Shown in pieces: positions 1-7,375 of a stretch of DNA of 41,017 nucleotides. Origin of the DNA: Candidatus Heimdallarchaeota archaeon. GTDB taxonomy: Archaea > Asgardarchaeota > Heimdallarchaeia > Heimdallarchaeales > Heimdallarchaeaceae. Each line of letters opens with the position of its first letter. Within the stretch, counting starts at the first letter, position 1. The stretch spans positions 1 to 41,017 of the forward strand of contig JAAFKJ010000162.1 in assembly GCA_021399395.1 (NCBI GenBank), given 5' to 3'. The notes below the pieces were generated by a model, which made no database searches, was not told the DNA's origin, and was given only the letters and a program-made list of their open reading frames with translations. Both the position numbers and the translations under genes were made by a program.

Positions 1-338
1 AATACTGATCTTAAGTTGATATCCATCATATAATCGAATTCGTGAATTGGTGTATTCATGATATTTCCAGACCGGAGTATCCCTGCTGAGTTTACTAATA
101 CTTCTATTTTTCCAGATTCCATTACAGCATCGCCAATTACCCTCTCAGCTGCTCCTTCATCTGTAATGTCTATAGCAATAAATCGACATCCTATCTCTTT
201 TGATATTTCCTTCAATCTTGCTTCTGATCGTGCAACTATAAGAACATCCGCTCCCTTTTTGCTGAAAGCTCTTGCAGTTGCCAAGCCAATTCCTGAACTA
301 GCTCCGGTTACAATAACTGTCTTTCCTTCGAATGACAT
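1..338 (-). CDS. Short-chain dehydrogenase/reductase (SDR), 3' part cut off by window edge
   Basis: The minus strand reads open from an ATG at 338 to the window edge (112 codons) without a stop, so the ORF track misses it and shows only an antisense shadow. The protein begins MSFEGKTVIVTGASSGIG, the classical SDR Rossmann start with the TGxxxGIG dinucleotide-binding motif. A V-N-S-A-G-I segment further on corresponds to the NNAG motif. The catalytic Ser-Tyr-Lys part lies outside the window. SDR enzymes are NAD(P)-dependent oxidoreductases; the substrate cannot be told. It is divergent from the ferredoxin gene. Confidence 0.88.
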   Translation of the reverse strand, partial: MSFEGKTVIVTGASSGIGLATARAFSKKGADVLIVARSEARLKEISKEIGCRFIAIDITDEGAAERVIGDAVMESGKIEVLVNSAGILRSGNIMNTPIHEFDYMMDINLRSV

Positions 339-387
339 GTGTAACAGGTTGACTCGGAGATAATTAATTTTTCGCAGAGTTAGGATA

Positions 388-398
388 AAATATAAAAG
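388..398 (+). promoter_or_regulatory. TATA-like box of the ferredoxin gene
   Basis: AAATATAAAAG lies about 25 nt before the in-frame TTG at 418 and 33 nt before the ATG at 427, so the transcript should begin close to the start codon. Confidence 0.5.
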
Positions 399-426
399 AG
401 AGTAAACATTACACATCTTGATAATA

Positions 427-639
427 ATGGTAGTGAAAGAATTTACCTCAGACGATTGGGTAATCAAAATTGACCACGATAAATGTACAGGTGCAGGAGA
501 TTGTGTTGATGTTTGCCCAGCAGATGTTTTCGTATTGGTTGACAGTAAATCTACTGCACCCAACGTTGATGATTGTATAGAATGTTGTGCCTGCGTAGGA
601 GCATGTCCAGTGGAAGCAATAGAACACACTAGCTGCTGA
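427..639 (+). CDS. Ferredoxin with two cluster-binding motifs, probably 7Fe type
   Basis: This is a soluble electron carrier of about 70 residues. The C-terminal motif CIECCACVGACP is a complete CxxCxxCxxxCP site for a [4Fe-4S] cluster. The N-terminal motif CTGAGDCVDVCP lacks the second cysteine (Ala instead), the pattern seen in archaeal ferredoxins with a [3Fe-4S] cluster at that site. I chose the ATG at 427; the ORF track uses a TTG at 418, which adds three residues and fits the TATA distance slightly better. The last 11 bases overlap the 3' end of the convergent thioesterase gene. The redox partner is unknown. Confidence 0.88.
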   Translation: MVVKEFTSDDWVIKIDHDKCTGAGDCVDVCPADVFVLVDSKSTAPNVDDCIECCACVGACPVEAIEHTSC

Positions 640-1087
640 TCTTGATACCAGCTATCTGTTCAATTTTTTTTTTTGTAACCTTCCTAAATGTAAAGTGTCC
701 TTGAGTACATATTTGTCCATCTTTATTCTTGATATAACTTTTAACTAGAATATCCTTTTCTTTGTGTTCAGCAATTTCTCCAATTATCTCCACTTCTTCT
801 TCTACATACAATGGTTTGAAGAATTGCAGATCTACTTTGATTGTCAAACAAGCTTCCTCCAATAATGTAATTACTGTCCACCCTGATACTTCGTCCATTA
901 ACACTGTCTGAAGCCCTCCATGGACTATTTTCCCCCATCCTCCCCAAGTTTTTGGAACTAAGAAAGACGAACCTACTGACTTGTCTGATAATTTGTAAAA
1001 GGATAATTTCGCACCAATAGGATTTTCTTCTCCACAACCAAAACAAAGAGAATTGATTCCTAAATCCTTCTCAATATGTTCCTTCAT
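629..1087 (-). CDS. PaaI-like hotdog-fold thioesterase
   Basis: This 152-residue protein is the size of a single hotdog domain. It opens with a CFGCGEENPIGAKL segment, typical of the PaaI/4HBT branch, and has the hotdog helix motif HGGLQTVLMDEVSGW around residues 56-70. Relatives hydrolyse acyl-CoA thioesters as dimers or tetramers; the acyl substrate cannot be read from sequence. A TATA-like box centred near 1115 sits about 28 nt before the ATG, fitting a leaderless message. It overlaps the ferredoxin stop by 11 bp, tail to tail. Confidence 0.85.
   Translation of the reverse strand: MKEHIEKDLGINSLCFGCGEENPIGAKLSFYKLSDKSVGSSFLVPKTWGGWGKIVHGGLQTVLMDEVSGWTVITLLEEACLTIKVDLQFFKPLYVEEEVEIIGEIAEHKEKDILVKSYIKNKDGQICTQGHFTFRKVTKKKIEQIAGIKISS
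664..674 (+). terminator. Poly-T terminator after ferredoxin
   Basis: A run of 11 T on the plus strand starts 25 nt after the ferredoxin stop, the usual form of an archaeal intrinsic terminator. It lies inside the convergent thioesterase gene, where it encodes a Lys run near the C-terminus. Confidence 0.55.
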
Positions 1088-1142
1088 GATATCTTAAAAA
1101 TGGTTATTTCCATTTTACTCTTTTGATAAGACTATTACAGCT

Positions 1143-1442
1143 CTAATCATCTTTTTCTTTAGGTGGAACTGCTAATTTGTAGGCTTTAATTCCTCCTGAT
1201 ATGAGCATAGCTATTCCGCATGCTAGTAATGGAAATAGAATCATTAGCCATCCAAGTAAAAGTGGATCTCCAACCCTTTCTTCAATAGGAATATGAACTA
1301 CACTGTTATAGAACCAAACAAAGAAACCTTCCCAACCAAGCCAAAAGCCTAGTAGAATTAGTAAAATTGCTGCACCACCAACTCCTTTGAAAAGTTGTTT
1401 AAAAAACTCTCTTTTTGTTTCTTGGTTATTTCTGAAACTCAT
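1143..1442 (-). CDS. Small membrane protein with two transmembrane segments
   Basis: About 99 residues from the ATG at 1442; the ORF track starts three codons earlier at a TTG. After a polar N-terminus there is a hydrophobic segment (GGAAILLILLGFWLG), a short loop, a second segment (LLLGWLMILFPLLACGIAML) and a basic C-terminal tail ending KEKDD. I recognise no family. TTTAAAT near 1471-1477 is a plausible promoter. The gene is divergent from the GNAT gene, and the 110 bp between them hold both promoters. Confidence 0.6.
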   Translation of the reverse strand: MSFRNNQETKREFFKQLFKGVGGAAILLILLGFWLGWEGFFVWFYNSVVHIPIEERVGDPLLLGWLMILFPLLACGIAMLISGGIKAYKLAVPPKEKDD

Positions 1443-1552
1443 ATTCTTCAATGTTCAGAAAAAGTTATTCTTTAAATCTTTTTTGCTCACGTATTATTTA
1501 CACGGTACTAAAAGACAAGCTTTATTTTAGTAGTCCAAATTCGATATTATCT

Positions 1553-2362
1553 ATGTCAAACACTTCTGAGGAATACAAACAGAGAGAATTATTAGATCTA
1601 AATGAATTTAGGTTCTATTACTATATGCCCAACTCAGAAGTGGTGCAAAATGATCTTGGTTACTTTGTTAAGAACAAATCAATTGAAACATACAGTTATG
1701 TTACCCCAGCTTATTTAGGTGATCTAAATTTCGATGACTTCATGAAATTCGCTTTCTCCTACTTTAATAATGGTGAGGAATATTTTGTTGTCAAAATTTT
1801 CTACAATGACACCTTTAACAGAAACTCTAAGATTCTTAGACAACAAAATTTTATTCAATACCCTGTTGATACCTCTTTAATGTCATGGTCAAAAGAGAAT
1901 GGCGATGAGCTTGTTCCTGATCCAGACCTAGAACTTGATTTACTCACATTGAAAAATGCCAAACGATGGGTTGATGTGTTCTTTGATTCGTTTAGCTATC
2001 CTCCTCATCTGAAGAAGTATATCTCTTCAATGGTTGATGAACAGTTGAATCATGGAATAGAGTTTTACGTTGGTAGAAAATTTGGTAAAGATCTCAGCTG
2101 TTTTTGTGCATTTGAGCATGAGAACTTCATAGGTTTCTATGGTGTAGGAACAAGGAAACGTTTCAGAAGGCAAGGTTATGCAAGAAAGACTATGTCTAAT
2201 TATATGTTAGATGCGATTGAGAAATCACCTGATATTCAATTCTGTTTACAAGCTCAAAACAACTCTGGGGCTGAACAACTTTATCAAAATCTAGGTTTCA
2301 AAATTCCATTTACCCAAAAAAGGTTTGACTGGGACCCTTCAACTTGTAATCTAAATCTCTAA
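1553..2362 (+). CDS. GNAT-family N-acetyltransferase
   Basis: The ORF track starts at 1451. I place the start at the ATG at 1553 (MSNTSEEYKQ), because the TATA-like TTTATTTTA is centred about 28 nt before it and the earlier reading overlaps the divergent gene. The C-terminal half holds the acetyl-CoA binding motif A as RRQGYARKT after a strand FIGFYGVGT, then the closing GNAT strand near SGAEQLYQNLGF. The N-terminal ~150 residues are not recognisable and may be a degenerate second GNAT lobe. It transfers an acyl group from acyl-CoA to an unknown amine. Its stop abuts that of the convergent nucleotidyltransferase. Confidence 0.75.
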   Translation: MSNTSEEYKQRELLDLNEFRFYYYMPNSEVVQNDLGYFVKNKSIETYSYVTPAYLGDLNFDDFMKFAFSYFNNGEEYFVVKIFYNDTFNRNSKILRQQNFIQYPVDTSLMSWSKENGDELVPDPDLELDLLTLKNAKRWVDVFFDSFSYPPHLKKYISSMVDEQLNHGIEFYVGRKFGKDLSCFCAFEHENFIGFYGVGTRKRFRRQGYARKTMSNYMLDAIEKSPDIQFCLQAQNNSGAEQLYQNLGFKIPFTQKRFDWDPSTCNLNL

Positions 2363-3061
2363 TTACAATCCTTTCCAATCTCTTTCAGTTTCTTGAACAT
2401 CTTTTGGGTTATCTATACTTCTCCAGAAGAACCTTGGATCTATTCTGTATGCTCTGAGCTGATTTTCTTCTGCAAGTTTTACAAAAATCGTTTCTTCCAT
2501 CTGTCCTTTTTCAGGAAATCTGTCTAGAATATCTTCAGCAAAGATATCTACACCTGCATGAATCCAATGATTGAGAATTGGTTTTTCTTTGAACTCAATA
2601 ATATCGTCACTATCAGTCGTTTCTACTATACCAAATGGACTCTTCATCTTAGCTATTGCGATTGAACCGTTTTTCTTATCCTGTTTGTATCTAGCAATCA
2701 TTTCCTTTAAGTTGAAATTAGTTATAATATCGCCATTCATAATGAGGACATCTGAACTGGTAACAAAGTTTTTTGCAAGTTTGACAGCCCCTCCAGAGCC
2801 AAGTTTTTCATGTTCTCTACTATAACTTACGCTAATCTCTCCATATCCTGTCTCGTAGGTGTTACCAAACTGTTCTTCTATATAAGCTGCGAGATGTCTA
2901 ACTGCTAATATGGCGTGTTCAACTCCATGCTTCTTCAACCAAGTCATCTCCCATTCTAAAATAGTTTTTCCACTGATTTCTACCATAGCTTTTGGATAAC
3001 TATCTTTAGTAACAGTTCTAATACGGGTACCAAGCCCACCACAAAGGATAATTGCGTCCAT
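2363..3061 (-). CDS. Sugar-phosphate nucleotidyltransferase (mannose-1-P guanylyltransferase/HddC-like)
   Basis: The start is the ATG at 3061 (MDAIILCGGLGTR), because the Rossmann-like NTP-binding fold begins there and a TATA-like TTATTAT lies about 28 nt upstream. The track's 33 extra N-terminal residues look like translated promoter. Motifs seen: GGLGTRIRTVTKDSYPKAM, matching the GGxGTRLxPLTxxxPKPM signature, KLGSGGAV, the metal-binding NGDI, and FFWRSIDNPKDV near the end. At 232 residues it is the catalytic domain only, without a left-handed beta-helix acyltransferase. It should make an NDP-sugar for glycosylation; the sugar and base are not determined. Confidence 0.82.
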   Translation of the reverse strand: MDAIILCGGLGTRIRTVTKDSYPKAMVEISGKTILEWEMTWLKKHGVEHAILAVRHLAAYIEEQFGNTYETGYGEISVSYSREHEKLGSGGAVKLAKNFVTSSDVLIMNGDIITNFNLKEMIARYKQDKKNGSIAIAKMKSPFGIVETTDSDDIIEFKEKPILNHWIHAGVDIFAEDILDRFPEKGQMEETIFVKLAEENQLRAYRIDPRFFWRSIDNPKDVQETERDWKGL

Positions 3062-3161
3062 AATGTAGAGGTTTTGAGTGGTAGGATAATAAGTTTTTGC
3101 CAATGTTGGTGATTCCTTGGACACAAGATTAATATTATTGAATAAGAAAGTGTTAGACAAT

Positions 3162-3737
3162 ATGTCCGAGACTGAAAAAACACCTTTAGAAGAGTTTATC
3201 GAGCTTTATGCACATATTAAAGACAAATTTGCAGAATTACCTTCTGTCCTAACTAGACTTTCCAGCTTTTCTGATGATATAGTTAAGGAGAATAACGACA
3301 TAAAAATAAAATTGAAGGAAATAGAGGGCAAATTCACTCAGCTGAAACAAGAGTATGAAACAAAAGACTCTAAAGCTGAAGAAGCTCTTAAGGAAGCAAA
3401 TTCATACAAAACCCAACTTGAAAGCGTTGAAAGTCAACTTTCAGGATTGCGCAAAATGTATGAAGAAATGACACAAGAAAAAGATGAAGAACTCAATTTG
3501 CAAGAATTACTTGAGATATATACCATCCTTTTCGAGAAGGTTTTTGCAGCAAATCCTCATACAAAGATTCTCTTACTTCTCCAAGGAGTTAATAAGGAAG
3601 AATGGACGAGAGATGAACTGGTAAAAACAACTGGATTCTCTCCAGCAGCTATAATTAAAGCTCTTCATGATTTAAGGAATAACGGTATTATTGAAACTGA
3701 TGATTCCGCAACTATGGCAAAATTGGCTCCAAAATAA
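3162..3737 (+). CDS. Coiled-coil protein with C-terminal winged-helix domain
   Basis: The ATG at 3162 (MSETEKTPLEEF) is preferred over the track's 3117, because a TATA-like TTAATATTA is centred about 29 nt upstream. The ~191-residue protein has a charged coiled coil from about residue 30 to 110, then a helix-rich domain ending in a winged-helix pattern: WTRDELVKTTGFSPAAIIKA as the recognition-helix region, then LRNNGIIETD as the wing. It shares this unusual layout with the gene at 35507-36301. The likely role is DNA binding with coiled-coil dimerisation; targets are unknown. It is divergent from the nucleotidyltransferase with a 100-bp promoter region. Confidence 0.65.
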   Translation: MSETEKTPLEEFIELYAHIKDKFAELPSVLTRLSSFSDDIVKENNDIKIKLKEIEGKFTQLKQEYETKDSKAEEALKEANSYKTQLESVESQLSGLRKMYEEMTQEKDEELNLQELLEIYTILFEKVFAANPHTKILLLLQGVNKEEWTRDELVKTTGFSPAAIIKALHDLRNNGIIETDDSATMAKLAPK

Positions 3738-3766
3738 ACTTAACTGGAGAAATTGAAAGGAAAAGA

Positions 3767-4708
3767 TTATTTCTCCACATTTTTCTTATTTTCTTCTTCA
3801 CTTTCATTTTCTGTTTCTGAATTTTTGATATTCACAGCTGCTTTTACATATACAAGATCTGCTAGATAAGCTTTCAGAGGTACAATAATCAACCCCATCA
3901 GGTAAACTATTCCTCCAATTACTGAAAGTGTAATCCATAATGCCCCTCCTTGTATGAAAATAGGTGCTAACATTAGTCCTAATAGAGCAAATATTAATGA
4001 CCCTAAAGTATAATTCCAGACAATAGTCATGGTTTTCACAGGTCGTTTAATCTCAAAAGCTCTGTATAACCAATTTGAACTTACATAATAGATACCAAAA
4101 AAAGGAGCAGATAATAAAAACGCACCACCAATCGCACCTGCTATAATAGGAAAGACGAGATATTGGAAGAATGCCATTCCTATTGAGAATATCACTACCC
4201 CCATAGCAATAAGAGCTAATGCAATACCAAAAGCTTCTACGACCGAACTTAAAATATTAGATGTGGGTAAAGGACCTCCTAAAAATCCTAATATGCGTAC
4301 TTTACTATAAGTATAATTCAGTTTTTTCGGTTCATAAGTTGGTTCTTTATCCAGGTATTCGGTGTTAGGACTTAGTCTAGGTCTGGGTCTTGCTTGAGAT
4401 AAATATCTGGATTCCGATACCGGAGGCCATACAACTAACTTTTGTTCTTTTTCTTCAAGATCTAAATAATCTTGAACCATATCTTTCTTCCCAGCTTTTG
4501 CGTCAGAATCTTCTGTCACGTCGTTATAACTCTCTACTACATCGATTGCCTTAATATCTGTACCGCACTCACTGCAGTAAGCATCATCTTTTTTGTTTAC
4601 TGTCGAACATTCAGGACATAATTTTAGAGTTGATCCACAAAATTTACAGAATTTGGACGATGGTTTAATTTTCCTATAGCATATTGGACAATCTTGAGTA
4701 CCACTCAT
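3767..4708 (-). CDS. Double zinc-ribbon membrane protein with four transmembrane segments
   Basis: The N-terminus has two zinc-ribbon modules, CPICYRKIKPSSKFCKFCG and CPECSTVNKKDDAYCSECG, each with two CxxC knuckles. A ~90-residue polar linker follows, then about four hydrophobic segments in the C-terminal half and a Glu/Lys-rich tail. The membrane part is reminiscent of Yip1-like domains but I cannot assign it. The ATG at 4708 is preferred over the TTG at 4717; a TATA-like TTTATATC lies about 30 nt upstream. It follows the FtsZ-like gene on the same strand but has its own promoter, with a poly-T terminator between them. Confidence 0.65.
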   Translation of the reverse strand: MSGTQDCPICYRKIKPSSKFCKFCGSTLKLCPECSTVNKKDDAYCSECGTDIKAIDVVESYNDVTEDSDAKAGKKDMVQDYLDLEEKEQKLVVWPPVSESRYLSQARPRPRLSPNTEYLDKEPTYEPKKLNYTYSKVRILGFLGGPLPTSNILSSVVEAFGIALALIAMGVVIFSIGMAFFQYLVFPIIAGAIGGAFLLSAPFFGIYYVSSNWLYRAFEIKRPVKTMTIVWNYTLGSLIFALLGLMLAPIFIQGGALWITLSVIGGIVYLMGLIIVPLKAYLADLVYVKAAVNIKNSETENESEEENKKNVEK

Positions 4709-4734
4709 TATATTCAAAATAAGAAAAGTTCGTA

Positions 4735-4744
4735 TCTTTATATC
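4735..4744 (-). promoter_or_regulatory. TATA-like box of the zinc-ribbon membrane protein gene
   Basis: On the minus strand GATATAAAGA is centred about 30 nt before the ATG at 4708, consistent with a leaderless message separate from the FtsZ-like operon. Confidence 0.45.
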
Positions 4745-4757
4745 AATTTGGATGTAT

Positions 4758-4772
4758 AAAAAATGAAAAAAA
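4758..4772 (-). terminator. Poly-T terminator of the FtsZ-like operon
   Basis: Read on the minus strand, two T-runs (TTTTTTT and TTTTTT, separated by CA) follow the FtsZ-like stop by about 17 nt. Confidence 0.5.
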
Positions 4773-4788
4773 GAGTAAGGTTTAACCC

Positions 4789-5928
4789 TTAATCTATTTG
4801 TAGATGTGCTTGTCTGAGCTTCTCTTCAGATTCTAGAACCTTTTTTCGACTGTCTCTTCCTTTCTCAAGCACTTCCCAAAACCTTCCTACATAATCAGGA
4901 TGAATACCTGTTAGCACTCCTCTTATAGTTAGAATAGGTTCATCAATGGAATTGAGTGATGCTTTGATATCTCCTCGTTCAAATTTCTTTACAATTTTCC
5001 TTGTTTCGAAAGTGGATTGATATGTTGTTGGAGATGATATTGCTAAGAACCCTAATTTTGCTCTAGTAATATCAGCTGTTAGACTTGAACACTCATCTAT
5101 TTCATTGAAAAACAGATCAGAAAATCTTATGCTTTGAGCTTGTTCAAGGGTTTCATATTCTTTATCCAGAGAGACGATAACTCCCAATCCTCTTGCTTCT
5201 TCAGTGAAAGAATGAAAGAAATCTGTTAAACCTGCGTTGAACTCTTCATGAACACTCTCTTGTAATGCTGCAAGTATCGTTGTGGTGAGAGAATCAGCTA
5301 GGAATTCATTGCTTTTTTCCAATGCAACTTCAATCGATTCTTCTTTGAAAAGTCTCAAAAGTTTATCATTGTCAAACAAAATTATTGGACATTTTGGTCC
5401 TTGAAAATCAAACCCTAAATAATAGAGAGCTCTTGCAGAGTTATATTGAACTAGTGATGGCTCATTTTTTTCAGGTATAACAAAGACCACTGTAGGTGGG
5501 GTTCCAGTTAATTCTGCTATGATTTTACTTATCTTCATAGCTCCGGCACTGCCTGTTCCACCTCCACTACCAACAATTAAGTGAAGAGCTAAATCTTCTT
5601 CATCTCTTCTCTCATGTTTCTTGTAGAAAAGTACCTTTTCGATTTGGTCTCTTAGTTGGGATTCATTTTGCGACAATTCTTTGAATACTTTTTCTAAATC
5701 ATAATCAGAAGACTGAATATCTTTTGACCCGAACCAGTAATGGTCAGAGAAGTTGTTTACTTTAGGAGCGAAATTGTCTGTCAGATTTACAGCAAGTGAT
5801 TTTACTGTTATCCTGCTCTCTCTTAGAAGATGGATGAGTCTATCACCAATGCGACATCCTGCATTCCCTACTCCTATAACTGCGATGGATATTTTCTTGC
5901 GAAATAGTTTTTTCTTAAGCCAACTCAT
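4789..5928 (-). CDS. Tubulin/FtsZ-superfamily GTPase, non-canonical (FtsZ-like)
   Basis: A 379-residue protein with the FtsZ/tubulin nucleotide-binding features. A first glycine loop IAVIGVGNAGCRIGD lies at residues 15-29, and the phosphate-binding signature GSGGGTGSAGA (canonical GGGTGTG/S) at about 120-130. The strands VVFVIPE and PIILFDN are placed as in the fold. The T7 catalytic loop is not clearly conserved; a LFFNEIDEC segment is the only candidate. It is neither standard FtsZ nor clearly CetZ and may belong to the FtsZ-like groups proposed to remodel membranes. A basic N-terminus (WLKKKLFRKK) could touch the membrane. Its ATG overlaps the upstream gene's stop (TAATG), so the two are translationally coupled. 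Confidence 0.82.
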   Translation of the reverse strand: MSWLKKKLFRKKISIAVIGVGNAGCRIGDRLIHLLRESRITVKSLAVNLTDNFAPKVNNFSDHYWFGSKDIQSSDYDLEKVFKELSQNESQLRDQIEKVLFYKKHERRDEEDLALHLIVGSGGGTGSAGAMKISKIIAELTGTPPTVVFVIPEKNEPSLVQYNSARALYYLGFDFQGPKCPIILFDNDKLLRLFKEESIEVALEKSNEFLADSLTTTILAALQESVHEEFNAGLTDFFHSFTEEARGLGVIVSLDKEYETLEQAQSIRFSDLFFNEIDECSSLTADITRAKLGFLAISSPTTYQSTFETRKIVKKFERGDIKASLNSIDEPILTIRGVLTGIHPDYVGRFWEVLEKGRDSRKKVLESEEKLRQAHLQID

Positions 5929-7289
5929 TATGTACCAACTCCTACAGATTTTATGATTTTGAAGATATTAGCTACCCATAGTGCTATGGCCATTATTGTT
6001 CTGAAGATTTTTTGTGTAGATATTGGAAACGTTCTCATAGATGCTACAAATTCTCGTAACTGTAACATCGTAACATTTTCTTGTTTAGCTTCCTCATTGT
6101 ATTTTTCACCAAATTCAACAACATTAGCAAAAATATAATTGTCTAATTCCATGAGGGCTTTAATCTTGAATTTTTTTGCCTTGGCGTTAAAACCAATAAG
6201 AGGGATGAAAATAAATAAAACCATCAACGCAGCAACCAGAGCAGAGATTGTTACAATAAAAATTGTCAAAGGTTGATCTTTGTTAAGGAACAAGAAGTCA
6301 ACAATGTTGTTTGGCATTCCCTCATTCAACCCATAAACTAATTCGTTAGCATTACCCATACCCATTGCTATTATGATGATTAAGGTAGATAAGATGCCTG
6401 CTGTAGGGATATTTTCTAACTGACTAATAGACCTCCCTTTTGACCATTTATCCCCTAAGGACCAGATCATATCATAATTGTCCCTTTTCAAGAGAGTTCC
6501 ATATTCATTCAAGTATGTATTCATTCTATCTTTGAAAGGTTTAAGCGCTTTAGCATATATTCTTGTGTTGAGTATCATGAAATAAACAGCTATAAAGAAT
6601 ATATAGAATAGAAGTGGGTTGAAGATGCAAGCCAAAACCCCAAAAACTGCTGCTACAGTGTATCCATATGTAAAGGCTAATTGCAGCATAGGAATTTGGA
6701 TACCTATTCCTGCAGCTAGTGACATTAATATTATCAATGGATTTCTTGGTAAGTGCCTATCATAGTATTTCGAATAATATTCTCTTACAGGCTTTTCTAC
6801 AAATTCAACTCGTTTTGCTTGAATTAAACCGAGAAAACCATCATGAGTATATTTCAGATAGAATAAAGATAGCAGTATTGCTATAAGAATAGGTGTACCT
6901 ACATTGAAAAGTATATCAGATATCCACCTAAGTACAGTCTTGCCACCATCAGTTACAAACGCTTTTTCCAAAGGAATGATTGTGAAAAATATTGTAGGGA
7001 TGAAGAGTATTGTAACATATATCCACAGTTTTAGATATTCCTTCCATCTTAAAGAAAGAATTGTGTTTAATTTTAATCCAAAAAGAGCAACTGGTAAGAG
7101 ATAAAACCTTCTGAAAGGTTGTTTTAATGCTCTAACAAACCTTGGTTTTTCAATCATTTCAGCTGTTCTTGGAAACCTCTTATAATGTTCATTTATCATT
7201 TCTTCAAAGTCAAAATTTGGTAATTCAACATCATCCGGAATAACATTTTTTGCTTTAACAGAAATTGATTTTGGAGAACTCGATTCCAT
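5928..7289 (-). CDS. Polytopic membrane protein coupled to the FtsZ-like GTPase
   Basis: A 453-residue protein with a soluble N-terminus of about 65 residues and roughly seven or eight hydrophobic segments, for example ILIAILLSLFYL, VFGVLACIFNPLLFYIFFIA and ALVAALMVLFIFIPLIGF. A polar loop (~90 residues) interrupts them between the fourth and fifth groups. I do not recognise the family. The ATG at 7289 has a TATA-like ATTAAAAG centred about 29 nt upstream. The last base of its stop is the first base of the FtsZ-like ATG in TAATG, a strong sign that the products act together, perhaps with this one as membrane anchor. Confidence 0.72.
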   Translation of the reverse strand: MESSSPKSISVKAKNVIPDDVELPNFDFEEMINEHYKRFPRTAEMIEKPRFVRALKQPFRRFYLLPVALFGLKLNTILSLRWKEYLKLWIYVTILFIPTIFFTIIPLEKAFVTDGGKTVLRWISDILFNVGTPILIAILLSLFYLKYTHDGFLGLIQAKRVEFVEKPVREYYSKYYDRHLPRNPLIILMSLAAGIGIQIPMLQLAFTYGYTVAAVFGVLACIFNPLLFYIFFIAVYFMILNTRIYAKALKPFKDRMNTYLNEYGTLLKRDNYDMIWSLGDKWSKGRSISQLENIPTAGILSTLIIIIAMGMGNANELVYGLNEGMPNNIVDFLFLNKDQPLTIFIVTISALVAALMVLFIFIPLIGFNAKAKKFKIKALMELDNYIFANVVEFGEKYNEEAKQENVTMLQLREFVASMRTFPISTQKIFRTIMAIALWVANIFKIIKSVGVGT

Positions 7290-7375
7290 GACAGTTTTCT
7301 ATATAGTCTGCTTACTTTTAATCGTTTCGTAAGAGGTTCCCCTAAACACTTTAATGTGACCTAATCATATTTTAC

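Noticed and set aside
58-363. Plus-strand ORF of 101 residues
   Set aside because: It is antisense to a clear SDR gene whose frame (TGASSGIG) runs off the left edge.
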